64,000 bases of DNA, from IMG/VR virus record IMGVR_UViG_3300009594_000003, positions 21,652-85,651 of that record, one strand, 5' to 3'. Origin of the DNA: a virus. Position numbers and translations under genes: made by a program. Below, piece by piece: positions 7,715 to 15,368 of the stretch; the first letter of the stretch is position 1; every line of letters begins with the position of its first letter. The notes beneath the pieces are model-generated. The model was not told the origin of the DNA. It saw only the letters and a program-made list of their open reading frames with translations, and did not search any database.

Positions 7715-8398
7715 TCATTGTATCAAAAAATCACAGCACGAGAAAACTTTTGTATCCTCCATGTCAAAATTCTTATCGTGTTGTAGATTACCGACACATC
7801 CTCCTAACGTCGGTATCAACAACCTCTTGCCAGGAGGGCGGTATCTCTTGGTGTAGAACTTGATTATAGCCTCCTCGTATTTTTTGTAGAGCTTGTGCAT
7901 ACGCACCCCTGGAATGTGTTTTGAGAGATTGAAGCAAGCAAGGATGTTTGAGACGGTCTTGAGGGCGTAATGTATCTTGACCTTCTTCCGGCCACGACCA
8001 ACCTTGTTGAAGTCGATGAACCAAGTCAATGAATCTGGATCGTAACTGAAAACGGGATTGAGGAGGCCGACCTTCTCATGTGCGTCTATGTAGTCCTCGA
8101 TCTCCGAGAGGAACATAGACCTGCGGTGTCCAAGGTAGAAGACGTTGTAGAAGTAACCAGGGATGGTGCGGAAAGTCAGGGCCAAGATATTCTTGTTGAC
8201 CTTGGTGTTGAAGTTGTGACGCAAGCAAAAGGGGCAGAAGAACTCGCTACCGGAGAGTTTTTCGCAGATGCCCCTGATTTCCGGGTAGAGACCTACGGTT
8301 TTTTCGCAAAAGCTGCATGTGAAATGTATCTTCTCAGATAATTCGTTCTTAACTGCCTTCTTTGGCAACAGTCGCACATTTTTGACGCTTACGCTCAT
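7715..8398 (-). CDS. Zinc-finger protein of unknown function
   Basis: 227 residues. Two CxxC knuckles near residues 28-58 (CSFC and CPFC) suggest a zinc ribbon, followed by a mixed alpha/beta domain with basic helices (KVGRGRKKVKIHYALK). No catalytic signature was recognised. It resembles phage zinc-ribbon proteins that contact DNA or the virion, but no family name can be given. Confidence 0.55.
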   Translation of the reverse strand: MSVSVKNVRLLPKKAVKNELSEKIHFTCSFCEKTVGLYPEIRGICEKLSGSEFFCPFCLRHNFNTKVNKNILALTFRTIPGYFYNVFYLGHRRSMFLSEIEDYIDAHEKVGLLNPVFSYDPDSLTWFIDFNKVGRGRKKVKIHYALKTVSNILACFNLSKHIPGVRMHKLYKKYEEAIIKFYTKRYRPPGKRLLIPTLGGCVGNLQHDKNFDMEDTKVFSCCDFLIQ

Positions 8399-8512
8399 CT
8401 ATCCTACACCCAAGGGCCTAGATTCAGGAATGCTATCAGAACTTCCGAAAAAAATCAATTTTCGCCCTATATACCAAAGGAATTCCAACTCGAAATAAGC
8501 GAGGTATACCTT

Positions 8513-8734
8513 ATGAAGACATTCATGCAATGGGCTGAGACAAACAAGCACGACCTGAGTTTTCTAGTTACAGATGCCCCAGAGGGCAAGGATACTGTGG
8601 ACGAGAAGACCAAGCGTGCCGGTATCAGCGATAACTATCCTGATGCCTACGTGAAGAAGCAATATCCTCACAAGTATTTCAACCCGATTTCCGCCACGGC
8701 TGACAGCCAGCTAGGTGGGAAGATTGGCAGCTAA
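8513..8734 (+). CDS. 73-residue protein with capsid-targeting-like N-terminus
   Basis: The first residues, MKTFMQWAETNKHD, are strikingly like the capsid-targeting sequence of T4 internal proteins (MKTYQEF...). The rest is a small hydrophilic polypeptide with DAYVKKQYPHKYFNP. A GAGG site precedes the start and a strong terminator follows the stop, so it is a single-gene unit. A small packaged head protein is the most economical guess. Confidence 0.6.
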   Translation: MKTFMQWAETNKHDLSFLVTDAPEGKDTVDEKTKRAGISDNYPDAYVKKQYPHKYFNPISATADSQLGGKIGS

Positions 8735-8766
8735 ACAAAAAGCCCGGCGTAAGCCGGGCTTTTTGT
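8735..8766. terminator. Bidirectional terminator
   Basis: Stem ACAAAAAGCCCGGC with loop GTAA and perfect complement ending in TTTTTGT. It separates two convergent genes and serves both. Confidence 0.92.
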
Positions 8767-9402
8767 TTATAGATTGTGATTCCAAGCTCGCTCGTCCTCA
8801 GAATAAAGTTCATTCTGTTCTCTCAGACTCAGCACGTAGTCCAATGCACGCTCTACATCCATAGAGTCATGGATGTAGTTTTCCATGTTCCTAAGCCGTT
8901 CGTACTTAGCATATCGGTTCGGCGGATTCTTAGCCGTAGATAGGTCTACAAAATCGACCTTGGAAGGTACTGCCTTGGAACTGGACTTGCCGGATTTATT
9001 TGCAGTGGGTGCCGACTTGCTGCCGCAATTGCTAGCACCACCTGGGCCGCAGCAAGACCCACTAGTGGAAGGATTCAACACCTTCTGGATTCGTTTCTCG
9101 TGATCTTTCTGAACGACTGTCTTATCGTCATCGTCATCTGGCACATCTAGTCGCTCCCAATAACCCCACTGATCTTCATTCTGCGGGTTCTGAACGACCA
9201 TGCCCGACTTGTAATACTTTTGGATGATCTGTTCGACACGTTCTTTGGTCAGGTTGGCTTCTTTTGATATAGCAGACGTACTTCGCCACTTGTACTTCGG
9301 ATGACGTGCTAGTGCTATAAAGAAACGCTGTTCCTCATCACCTTCTTTGGTGCCTTGAGGATATACCTGCGTCCACTTCTTCAACTTCTTTTTATTCGCC
9401 AT
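8767..9402 (-). CDS. Winged-helix domain protein
   Basis: 211 residues. Residues about 20-80 look like a winged helix: RFFIALARHPKYKWRS, then SAISKEANLTKERVEQIIQK as helix-turn-helix, then MVVQNPQNEDQWGYWERL as the wing. A flexible middle includes SCCGPGGASNCG, and a helical tail follows. The ATG at 9402 (MANKKK) is preferred over the TTG 15 bases upstream, because GGAG is 10 bases away. Probably a DNA-binding or structural phage protein; its target is unknown. Confidence 0.55.
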   Translation of the reverse strand: MANKKKLKKWTQVYPQGTKEGDEEQRFFIALARHPKYKWRSTSAISKEANLTKERVEQIIQKYYKSGMVVQNPQNEDQWGYWERLDVPDDDDDKTVVQKDHEKRIQKVLNPSTSGSCCGPGGASNCGSKSAPTANKSGKSSSKAVPSKVDFVDLSTAKNPPNRYAKYERLRNMENYIHDSMDVERALDYVLSLREQNELYSEDERAWNHNL

Positions 9403-9497
9403 AGTATTTTTCTCCAAACTACTATAGATAGAGTGTAGCTAATTAGATCGGCTGGCACAATATCTAAGTAACAGCCGAAGAAAAAAGAAAGGTCAGT

Positions 9498-9977
9498 ATG
9501 GGCAAAATCAACCGTCTCAGTAAGAGAGTAACCAAGTACGAAGCTCTCGCACAACAGCGTGAGCGACTGGAGTATAAGACGAAAGGCGAAGGACTCTATC
9601 TATATAGAAACAAGTCCAAGGATGCAACATTAGAGTTGCCAAAGCCAACCACATCAGGCCAACGTGTCGTTCAACCGCTGGGAGAGTGGCAAGGCGACAA
9701 CTACTACATGCAGTTGGTGAGGACCAATCTAGCAACTCTCGTCCGTGAAATTATATCTCCAACAGAGGAAAAAGCCATGAACGAAAAGAAACTCATTCTA
9801 GATCAACCCGACCGTGTGACCGTCAAAGGCACTGTCGAGCAGGTTTTGGTCGAGCCAAACGACGCAGAAGCAACCCCGCCGACGTCAACCAGAAGGACCA
9901 AGAGAGAGCATTCCAAGAAGAAAGAAACGCTCTTGAACGAGGCCCCGGTAGATGGGGTTGAGATCGTTTTGAGCTAA
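9498..9977 (+). CDS. Unknown basic protein
   Basis: 159 residues, hydrophilic, with a basic N-terminus (MGKINRLSKRVTKYEALAQQ) and a Lys/Arg/Glu-rich C-terminal third. No motif is recognised. An AAAGG site precedes the ATG. A perfect terminator follows, so this gene ends the module before the promoter at 10.07 kb. Confidence 0.5.
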   Translation: MGKINRLSKRVTKYEALAQQRERLEYKTKGEGLYLYRNKSKDATLELPKPTTSGQRVVQPLGEWQGDNYYMQLVRTNLATLVREIISPTEEKAMNEKKLILDQPDRVTVKGTVEQVLVEPNDAEATPPTSTRRTKREHSKKKETLLNEAPVDGVEIVLS

Positions 9978-10000
9978 CCCGAAAAAGACAATTTTATTCT

Positions 10001-10030
10001 AGAGCCGTCGTGCTTCCGCACGACGGCTCT
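10001..10030 (+). terminator. Hairpin terminator
   Basis: Stem AGAGCCGTCGTGC, loop TTCC, perfect complement, then TTCT. It ends the transcript of the preceding gene. Confidence 0.88.
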
Positions 10031-10068
10031 TTCTACATCAGGCTTCTAGATTCCCCGAATTAGGCCAC

Positions 10069-10096
10069 TTGACATCGGCTTCCCGGTGACTATAAT
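10069..10096 (+). promoter_or_regulatory. Consensus sigma70-type promoter
   Basis: TTGACA, a 16-base spacer ending GTGAC, and TATAAT: both hexamers are perfect. It lies directly after a terminator and 46 bases before the AAA+ gene. Confidence 0.85.
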
Positions 10097-10142
10097 GCTC
10101 GTAGCGGTTTGTGGCAACAGTGTTCTCTGAGGAGACCAAGAA

Positions 10143-11381
10143 ATGGCGAACAGCATTCGTAGGCAAGTGATGCTGAAGCGAAAGTGCAGTCAGAAGACCA
10201 ACGACAAGACCACGAAGAAACAGGTTGAGTACATCGCCAAGCGTTCCACCACCGGCTCTCGTGGCAAAGGCTGGGAGTACAAGGTCAAGAAAGCCGCTGC
10301 CCCAGTGAAGGTCGGCGAGTCGTGGATTTTCACGTATCGCATCGAGTACCAGAAGTCGGGCGGGCGAGGCGAGGCGTGGAAGGGTCAGTGGGCCGAAATC
10401 CTGAAGTACGTCATCGAGGTCGGCAACGGCACCAAGTACGGCAAATTTCCGTGGCGGGTCACGCACCCCGATGAGAAGGAGATCAAGGCAATTCTGGCCG
10501 AGGAAGGCTACCTGGAGGAGTTGGATCATGTCTTCATGCCGGACAACGAGCGTCCGACCGTGCATGACGACAAGTTACTGCCGATGGACGAGGACCACCA
10601 GAAGAAGTACGCCGACATCAGCTTCGACCGCAAGGACCACTTCACGCACATCTACGACCGTGATGCTCAGATCGAGCGGGTCATCTCGGCGATCAAGGCG
10701 GCTCAGGCTTCCTTGATGGAGAACCGCTTCCACTGCGTTCTCTACGGTCCTCCTGGCTGCGGAAAAACCGAAATTCTGCTCGCCGTCTGTACGATGCTCG
10801 GTCGTGAGGGCGAAGCCTACATCAAGCTAGATGCGACTAGCACCACCAAGGCCGGTATCGAGTCGCATCTACTCGACCCCAACACACTCATTCCTCCGGT
10901 TATCATGATCGAGGAAATCGAGAAGACGAACGAGATGGACCTGCGGTGGATGCTGGGCGTTCTAGACAAGCGTGGTGAGATTCGCAAGCTGAACTACCGC
11001 ATCAACGCACGCCGCAACGTGCCGATGCTTTGCCTCGCCACGGTGAACAACATGGAGTTATTCAAGAACGTGCTGGCAGGTGCCCTTGCCAGCCGGTTCC
11101 CAAATAAGCTATACTGTCCTCGCCCTGGTCGGGAGATCATGAAGCGTATCCTCGAACGTGAGGTTGCCAAGTCCAAGGGCAAGACTGAGTGGATCGAACC
11201 CGCTCTCCAGTTTGCCGTGGACGACCTGGGTATCAACGACCCACGAGAGGTCACGCCAATCTGTCTCTGCGGTGGAGACGATCTCCTGAAGAAGACGTAC
11301 CAGCGGTGGTACATTCACACGATGGAGCCGGGCGACCAGGAGAAGGCCAAGGAAAAGGCTCCGCACTGGTTCAAGGACTAG
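10143..11381 (+). CDS. AAA+ ATPase
   Basis: 412 residues. The N-terminal half is a family-specific region of unknown role. The AAA+ core has Walker A GPPGCGKT near residue 204, Walker B VIMIEEIE near 258, sensor 1 LATVNN near 302 and a probable arginine finger in ASRFPNK near 320. The layout is closest to RuvB/clamp-loader or MoxR-like ATPases that remodel protein or DNA complexes. GGAG 10 bases upstream supports the ATG. It is first in the unit driven by the promoter at 10069, so it is likely expressed early. The specific substrate is unknown. Confidence 0.75.
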   Translation: MANSIRRQVMLKRKCSQKTNDKTTKKQVEYIAKRSTTGSRGKGWEYKVKKAAAPVKVGESWIFTYRIEYQKSGGRGEAWKGQWAEILKYVIEVGNGTKYGKFPWRVTHPDEKEIKAILAEEGYLEELDHVFMPDNERPTVHDDKLLPMDEDHQKKYADISFDRKDHFTHIYDRDAQIERVISAIKAAQASLMENRFHCVLYGPPGCGKTEILLAVCTMLGREGEAYIKLDATSTTKAGIESHLLDPNTLIPPVIMIEEIEKTNEMDLRWMLGVLDKRGEIRKLNYRINARRNVPMLCLATVNNMELFKNVLAGALASRFPNKLYCPRPGREIMKRILEREVAKSKGKTEWIEPALQFAVDDLGINDPREVTPICLCGGDDLLKKTYQRWYIHTMEPGDQEKAKEKAPHWFKD

Positions 11382-11411
11382 CGATCTAGCTGGTCCTAGA
11401 AAGGACTAGCA

Positions 11412-11834
11412 ATGTTCGCACTACTCAAAAATGGGCGTCTTGTGAACCTCACGGCTTGCAGCACAGAGGTCACGAACGCCCTGGCCGATGGAACGGCTGA
11501 CACAGTGAAGAAGGTCGAAACGCTTGACGAAGTGGCGGTACTGGTGAACAACCGGTGCAGCCACTTCGCCGTTGACCAAGACACGTCGGAAGACGCAGAC
11601 GGCGTTCTCTCCGCTCTCGGACAATTCTTCGACAACATGCGAACCTCCATCGAGGATGGAGCCTCAAGTCTATATGAACAGGCCCGGTCTCTGTCCGGCA
11701 AGGACATCCTTACCAGGGCCGAGGCTGCATTCAAACAAGCGAGGGACGCAGGTGCCCAGAAGCTCGATGAGCTTCGGAAAGTCGTACACAAGGCCACCGA
11801 AAAAGTCGTACACAAGGCCACCGAAAAGAAGTAA
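11412..11834 (+). CDS. Unknown 140-residue protein with duplicated C-terminal octapeptide
   Basis: No family recognised. The C-terminus is helical and charged and ends with a tandem KVVHKATE unit repeated twice; the DNA shows a 24-base direct repeat at 11778-11825. AAGGA precedes the ATG. It follows the AAA+ gene by 30 bases and probably shares its transcript. A decayed HNH gene lies immediately downstream, so the repeat could mark an insertion edge, but this is only suggestive. Confidence 0.5.
   Translation: MFALLKNGRLVNLTACSTEVTNALADGTADTVKKVETLDEVAVLVNNRCSHFAVDQDTSEDADGVLSALGQFFDNMRTSIEDGASSLYEQARSLSGKDILTRAEAAFKQARDAGAQKLDELRKVVHKATEKVVHKATEKK
11778..11825 (+). repeat. 24-base tandem repeat, two copies
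   Basis: Two identical 24-base units beginning AAAGTCGTACACAAGG encode the repeated octapeptide KVVHKATE at the end of the preceding gene. Confidence 0.9.
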
Positions 11835-11850
11835 CGGGACAGTTGAAAGA

Positions 11851-12097
11851 AAATCGAAGACGCATGGAGCCAGTTCCAGAACCAAAACGGCAGATGTGCT
11901 ATTAGTGGGGTCGAAATCAAGTTGGTCAGAAACTATAGCACTGCTCCTAGAAGGAAGCACCAAACAGCATCACTAGACAGGATTGACAGCACTAAAGGCT
12001 ATGTCAAAGAAATGTGGCCTGGGTGCATAAAGCGGTACAACAAATAAAGTGGAACTTCACGCTCTCAGAACTCGTAGACTGGTGTGGTTTGATTTAG
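11851..12097 (+). pseudogene. HNH homing endonuclease remnant
   Basis: One frame reads AWSQFQNQNGRCAISGVEI, then SLDRIDSTKGYV. After a frameshift near 12010 another frame reads NVAWVHKAVQQIKWNFTLSE and ends LVDWCGLI. Together these match the C-terminal half of the HNH-type gene at 63.3-63.9 kb (CALSGIDLSF, SLDRIDSTEGYV, NVQWIHKDLN). The N-terminal half is missing, so this is a truncated, frameshifted copy. Confidence 0.75.
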
Positions 12098-12107
12098 AGA
12101 CATCAAA

Positions 12108-13481
12108 ATGAGTAAGCTGGTTGTAGAAGTGTGTCGTGTTGAAAAGATCGAAGATCACCCAAACGCCAATCGTATGAAGTTGGCGACAATCAAGGGTTGG
12201 AAGACCTGTGTACGGCATGACCCAGAAACAGGCTGGACGCAATTCAAACCGGGTGATTTCTGTGTGTATTTTCCGCCCGACGCCATTCTGCCGCCTGCAC
12301 TCGCCAACGACAGACTTGGGATCATGAAGTATCTCAAGGAACTGCCGAAAAACGAGCTAGGTGAACGCACGCCTGGAGGCAGAGTTGCAGCCACGAACTT
12401 GCGGGGATACCCCAGCTACGGTGTCATCATGAAGATTGATCCCAAGTGGGGCGATGACCCGAACTGGCCGGTCGGCACCGATCTAGCTGAACACTTCGGT
12501 GTCACCAAGTACGAACCGCCGTTGGACTGCACCGATGGAGACGCTGAAAAGCAATGCCCTCGCTTCTACGATTACACTTCCATCGAACACTACGGCAACT
12601 TCCCCGCTGCGTTCGATGCCGGTGAAGAAATTATTCTGACCGAAAAGGTCCACGGCAAGAACTGCCGAATGGGTCTGTGTCTGGACACAGATGAGAACTG
12701 CGTTCCGGGCTGGGTCTACATGTGTGGGTCGCACGACGTTCGCCGAAAGGAATGGTCTCCACAGAACCGCCGCTTCCAGGCTGCGGAGTTGATGGAGAGC
12801 ATGATCGTCAGCGAAAAGGCACCGCCACTCGGCACCATCTTCCTATACAACGGAAGCTGGTGGAAAGTAGAAGAATGCTACGAGCGTCCCGTCAAGTCGA
12901 TTCTGCTCGACGCCGAGGGCAAGCGGTACTTTGGGCCTGAAGAGATTCGGGCATACATCAAGACCGCTCGCTGCACGCAGGAAGGTGAGACGATCCTGCG
13001 GAAATCTGAATTCTGGGAGTTTCTAAACGACGGCGTAAAGGGCCTGCTGGAGTACATGCGGGACGAATATCCCTGGGATGGGAACAAGTTCAGCATCATC
13101 CTCTACGGCGAACTATACGGCAGTGGCGTTCAGGATATGACCTACGGTATGAGGACCAAGGGTTTCAGGGCCTTCGACCTTGCCTTGAACAACCTCTATC
13201 TGGATTTCGCCGTCAAGGTAGACCTGTTCAAGCGGTTCGGCATCGAGATGGTGCCGATTCTGTACCAAGGACCGTTTTCCCAGGAAGTGGTCGAAAAGCA
13301 CACCAGCGGCCCGACTACCCTCTGTGAACCATCAGCGATCAAGAGTGGTTTCAAGGGGCGGGAAGGCGTGGTGATCTTGCCGACCAAGGAACGGCTCAGT
13401 CCTGTGATCGGAAAACGCTGCTGCCTGAAATCAGTGTCTACCGATTACCTCGCCCGGTCTGGCGGTACTGATTTCCACTAG
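12108..13481 (+). CDS. RNA ligase, Rnl5/DraRnl family
   Basis: 457 residues. An N-terminal OB-fold like that of DraRnl is marked by VEKIEDHPNANRMKLATIKG (residues 11-30). The nucleotidyltransferase core has motif I EKVHGKN with Lys180 as the AMP acceptor, motif IV REGVVI near residue 417, and motif V CCLKSVSTDYL. Enzymes of this type seal 3'-OH/5'-phosphate RNA ends using ATP, including nicks in duplexes. In phages RNA ligases often repair host tRNA cleavage. Upstream is a decayed HNH gene; downstream a terminator. Confidence 0.85.
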   Translation: MSKLVVEVCRVEKIEDHPNANRMKLATIKGWKTCVRHDPETGWTQFKPGDFCVYFPPDAILPPALANDRLGIMKYLKELPKNELGERTPGGRVAATNLRGYPSYGVIMKIDPKWGDDPNWPVGTDLAEHFGVTKYEPPLDCTDGDAEKQCPRFYDYTSIEHYGNFPAAFDAGEEIILTEKVHGKNCRMGLCLDTDENCVPGWVYMCGSHDVRRKEWSPQNRRFQAAELMESMIVSEKAPPLGTIFLYNGSWWKVEECYERPVKSILLDAEGKRYFGPEEIRAYIKTARCTQEGETILRKSEFWEFLNDGVKGLLEYMRDEYPWDGNKFSIILYGELYGSGVQDMTYGMRTKGFRAFDLALNNLYLDFAVKVDLFKRFGIEMVPILYQGPFSQEVVEKHTSGPTTLCEPSAIKSGFKGREGVVILPTKERLSPVIGKRCCLKSVSTDYLARSGGTDFH

Positions 13482-13497
13482 GATTTTCCCTGGTTTC

Positions 13498-13527
13498 GAG
13501 CGGGCCTGCCTCACGGCAGGCCCGCTC
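13498..13527 (+). terminator. Hairpin terminator
   Basis: Perfect 13-base stem GAGCGGGCCTGCC with loop TCAC, then TCTT. It ends the RNA ligase transcript just before the next promoter. Confidence 0.9.
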
Positions 13528-13529
13528 TC

Positions 13530-13558
13530 TTGACACCTGAATTCAGGATGTCTAGAAT
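13530..13558 (+). promoter_or_regulatory. Sigma70-like promoter for coaD
   Basis: TTGACA, 17-base spacer, TAGAAT, starting 3 bases after the terminator. Its -10 box overlaps the first possible ATG of coaD, which raises doubt about that start. Confidence 0.65.
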
Positions 13559-14210
13559 TGCGACGGAGGTTGGGCGAGGCGTTTATGCCGGGTCTTTCGA
13601 CCCTCCGACTCTGGGACACATATACGTCATCGACCAGACCGCACGGCTCTTTGACGAGTTGATCGTTGCCGTTGGCGACAACCCTGAAAAAAAGTTTTCT
13701 GAACGCAGCAGGATAGATATGCTGAAAGAGAGCATCCTGCTTTTGCAGCAACGTCTTCAAGGCGACCATCCCATCGAGAACATCCGAGTCGATCATTTCC
13801 GTAATCGGTTTCTCATTGACTACGCCAAAGAACAAAACGCAAAGTATATCATTCGAGGAATCCGCAACTCCCAGGATTTCGAGTTTGAGAAAGCAATGCG
13901 GTATCTCAATGCCGACCTCACGCCAGGGATAACAACCCTGTTCATTGTCCCTCCACGAGAGTTGGCTGAAATCAGTTCCAGTGTTGTGAAGGGGGTGTGT
14001 GGACCGGAGGGCTGGCAGCGTGTTGTCCAGTCTATGGTCCCACCCCCGGTCTGCTCAGCAAGTGCACCGTCAAAGACGTGGATGAGGAAGGCTAGCTCAC
14101 TTGTGAGCCGAAGCCCGATAACGAAGTTCTCGCCGTTCAGATCGGCGAGGACCACGCCGGGCCGGACGGTTTCACCCTCATCGGTCAGTGGGGTGATGAA
14201 CGAATCGTAG
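13548..14210 (+). CDS. coaD: Phosphopantetheine adenylyltransferase (CoaD)
   Basis: Residues from about 10 on match CoaD: GVYAGSFDPPTLGH is the nucleotidyltransferase TxGH site, YIIRGIRNSQDFEFE matches the bacterial (L/I)RGLR..xDFE signature, and EISSSVVKG is the ISSS motif. The enzyme makes dephospho-CoA from 4'-phosphopantetheine and ATP. Homology ends around residue 165 (near 14050); the following 60 residues look like out-of-frame reading through a decayed gene. The ATG at 13548 lies within the promoter, so a downstream non-standard start is possible. Given the NAD genes nearby, an NMN/NaMN-adenylating role cannot be excluded. Confidence 0.75.
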   Translation: MSRIATEVGRGVYAGSFDPPTLGHIYVIDQTARLFDELIVAVGDNPEKKFSERSRIDMLKESILLLQQRLQGDHPIENIRVDHFRNRFLIDYAKEQNAKYIIRGIRNSQDFEFEKAMRYLNADLTPGITTLFIVPPRELAEISSSVVKGVCGPEGWQRVVQSMVPPPVCSASAPSKTWMRKASSLVSRSPITKFSPFRSARTTPGRTVSPSSVSGVMNES

Positions 14211-14382
14211 ATGGAAAGCAGTGCTTCCTGCAATACGGTATTGCGGGGACTACGTACTGCAAAGCGTTACTAACCCCAACGACCGATGGATCGTGAAGCG
14301 TGGCCTCTACTTCTCCGACTATCTTCTTGGCAGAAACACTCAGAAAATCTGCTGCCTAGAAATACAACCTCCGCTACTCTAA
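14048..14382 (+). pseudogene. Decayed gene of unknown family
   Basis: Frame 2 relative to coaD reads GLLSKCTVKDVDEEG, an in-frame TAG at 14093-14095, then LTCEPKPDNEVLAVQIGEDH and GFTLIGQWGDERIVDGKQ. After a frameshift near 14280 the reading continues NDRWIVKRGLYFSDYLLG to a TAA at 14382. The protein-like composition over both segments supports a once-intact gene; the TAG sits where tryptophan would fit. Its start probably overlapped the coaD end. Family unknown. Confidence 0.45.
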
Positions 14383-14416
14383 TAAATGACGGCGTGGTTT
14401 CCACGCCGTCATTTAT
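14382..14416 (+). terminator. Hairpin terminator
   Basis: 16-base perfect stem ATAAATGACGGCGTGG with a TTT loop, followed by GTTTTT. It lies directly before the ribosome site of the RmlA-like gene. Confidence 0.88.
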
Positions 14417-14431
14417 GTTTTTGGAGGTTGA

Positions 14432-15169
14432 ATGAAAGGTATTATTCTTGCAGGAGGTCTCGGCACACGCCTGCACCCTTTGACAAGGGTTACGAACAAG
14501 TGTTTGTTGCCGATCTACAACAAGCCCATGATATACTACCCGATTCAGAATCTAATCGATTCGGGTATCAACGACATTCTGCTCGTGTGTGGCGGTAATG
14601 CTGCCGGTGAATTCCTGAGAATCCTTGGGAATGGCGAAGAATTCGGCATCAAGCATCTACACTACACATATCAGAAGGAAGCGAGCGGCATTGCCCACGC
14701 TCTGGGATTGGCGAGAGAATTCTGTAACGGTCAGCCAATGACCGTAATGCTAGCAGACAACATTCTAGAGAACCCCGTTCGGGAACAAGTGCAGGAATTT
14801 TCGGCCAACCCTGTCGGAGCGAAAATCTTCCTCACCAAAGTTGCAAACCCATCTGCCTACGGCGTAGTTGAAGCTGATACCGAGGGGAATATCCTCAGTA
14901 TAGAAGAAAAACCGAAGTATCCAAAGTCGGACGAGATTGCAATTGGACTCTACATGTACGATAATACCGTCTGGGAGTTCATTGACCAGCTAAAGCCATC
15001 TGCTCGTGGCGAGCTAGAGATCACCGACTTGAACAACCACTTCCTCCGAAATGGCAGACTCAAGGCACATCGAATCAACGGATGGTGGGCTGATTGCGGA
15101 GAGAACTTCGACATGTATTTAGACGCTTCTAACAAAGCGAGGGAATTATGGCATAAGAAGCGACGGTAA
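14432..15169 (+). CDS. Sugar-1-phosphate nucleotidyltransferase, RmlA-like
   Basis: 245 residues with the nucleotidyltransferase signature GGLGTRLHPLTRVTNKCLLP at residues 7-26, then YNKPMIYYPI, and a later VMLADNIL metal/nucleotide site. It resembles glucose-1-phosphate thymidylyltransferase and should form an NDP-sugar from NTP and a sugar-1-phosphate. The length fits short RmlA-like proteins (RmlA itself is about 290). GGAGG 5 bases upstream fixes the start. It may supply the epimerase at 4 kb and the glycosyltransferases. Confidence 0.82.
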   Translation: MKGIILAGGLGTRLHPLTRVTNKCLLPIYNKPMIYYPIQNLIDSGINDILLVCGGNAAGEFLRILGNGEEFGIKHLHYTYQKEASGIAHALGLAREFCNGQPMTVMLADNILENPVREQVQEFSANPVGAKIFLTKVANPSAYGVVEADTEGNILSIEEKPKYPKSDEIAIGLYMYDNTVWEFIDQLKPSARGELEITDLNNHFLRNGRLKAHRINGWWADCGENFDMYLDASNKARELWHKKRR

Positions 15170-15195
15170 AACCCAAAAAGGACTGGTAGGATTTA

Positions 15196-15255
15196 ATGTT
15201 TCTAGGCATAATAGGCGTGCAAGTAGTTGTACTAGCCTATTTGCTATGGGTGTGA
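15196..15255 (+). CDS. Possible 19-residue membrane peptide
   Basis: MFLGIIGVQVVVLAYLLWV is a single hydrophobic segment, preceded by TAGGA at a good distance. It lies between the RmlA-like gene and the broken glycosylase gene. It could be a leader or chance reading; the evidence is only the ribosome site and the membrane-like composition. Confidence 0.3.
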   Translation: MFLGIIGVQVVVLAYLLWV

Positions 15256-15256
15256 T

Positions 15257-15368
15257 ATGTTGAAATCCGAAGCCTTGCAGATGTTGAATGAAAAAGTGTG
15301 TTCTTGTACGAAGTGCAATGAGCTAGCTCGTACAAGAACAAACCGTTTTTAGGGAAGGCAACCCTCGC
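15257..15368 (+). pseudogene. Uracil-DNA glycosylase, N-terminal fragment
   Basis: Reads MLKSEALQMLNEKVCSCTKC, NELARTRTNRF, then after a one-base slip in a T run EGNPR. This is the start of a family 4/5 uracil-DNA glycosylase, with the CxxC half of the iron-sulphur ligand set. The gene resumes at 16734 with [11 protein letters not shown]. The serine-recombinase element lies exactly between the two parts. Confidence 0.75.
15299..15340. repeat. Inverted repeat within the glycosylase fragment
   Basis: Arms TGTTCTTGTACGA (15299-15311) and its perfect complement (15328-15340), 16 bases apart. It lies in coding sequence for the CxxC region and may be chance or an RNA structure. Confidence 0.5.

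Noticed and set aside
11396-11963. Minus-strand open frames of 97-174 codons
   Set aside because: They shadow the 140-residue plus-strand gene and the HNH remnant, with no ribosome site.
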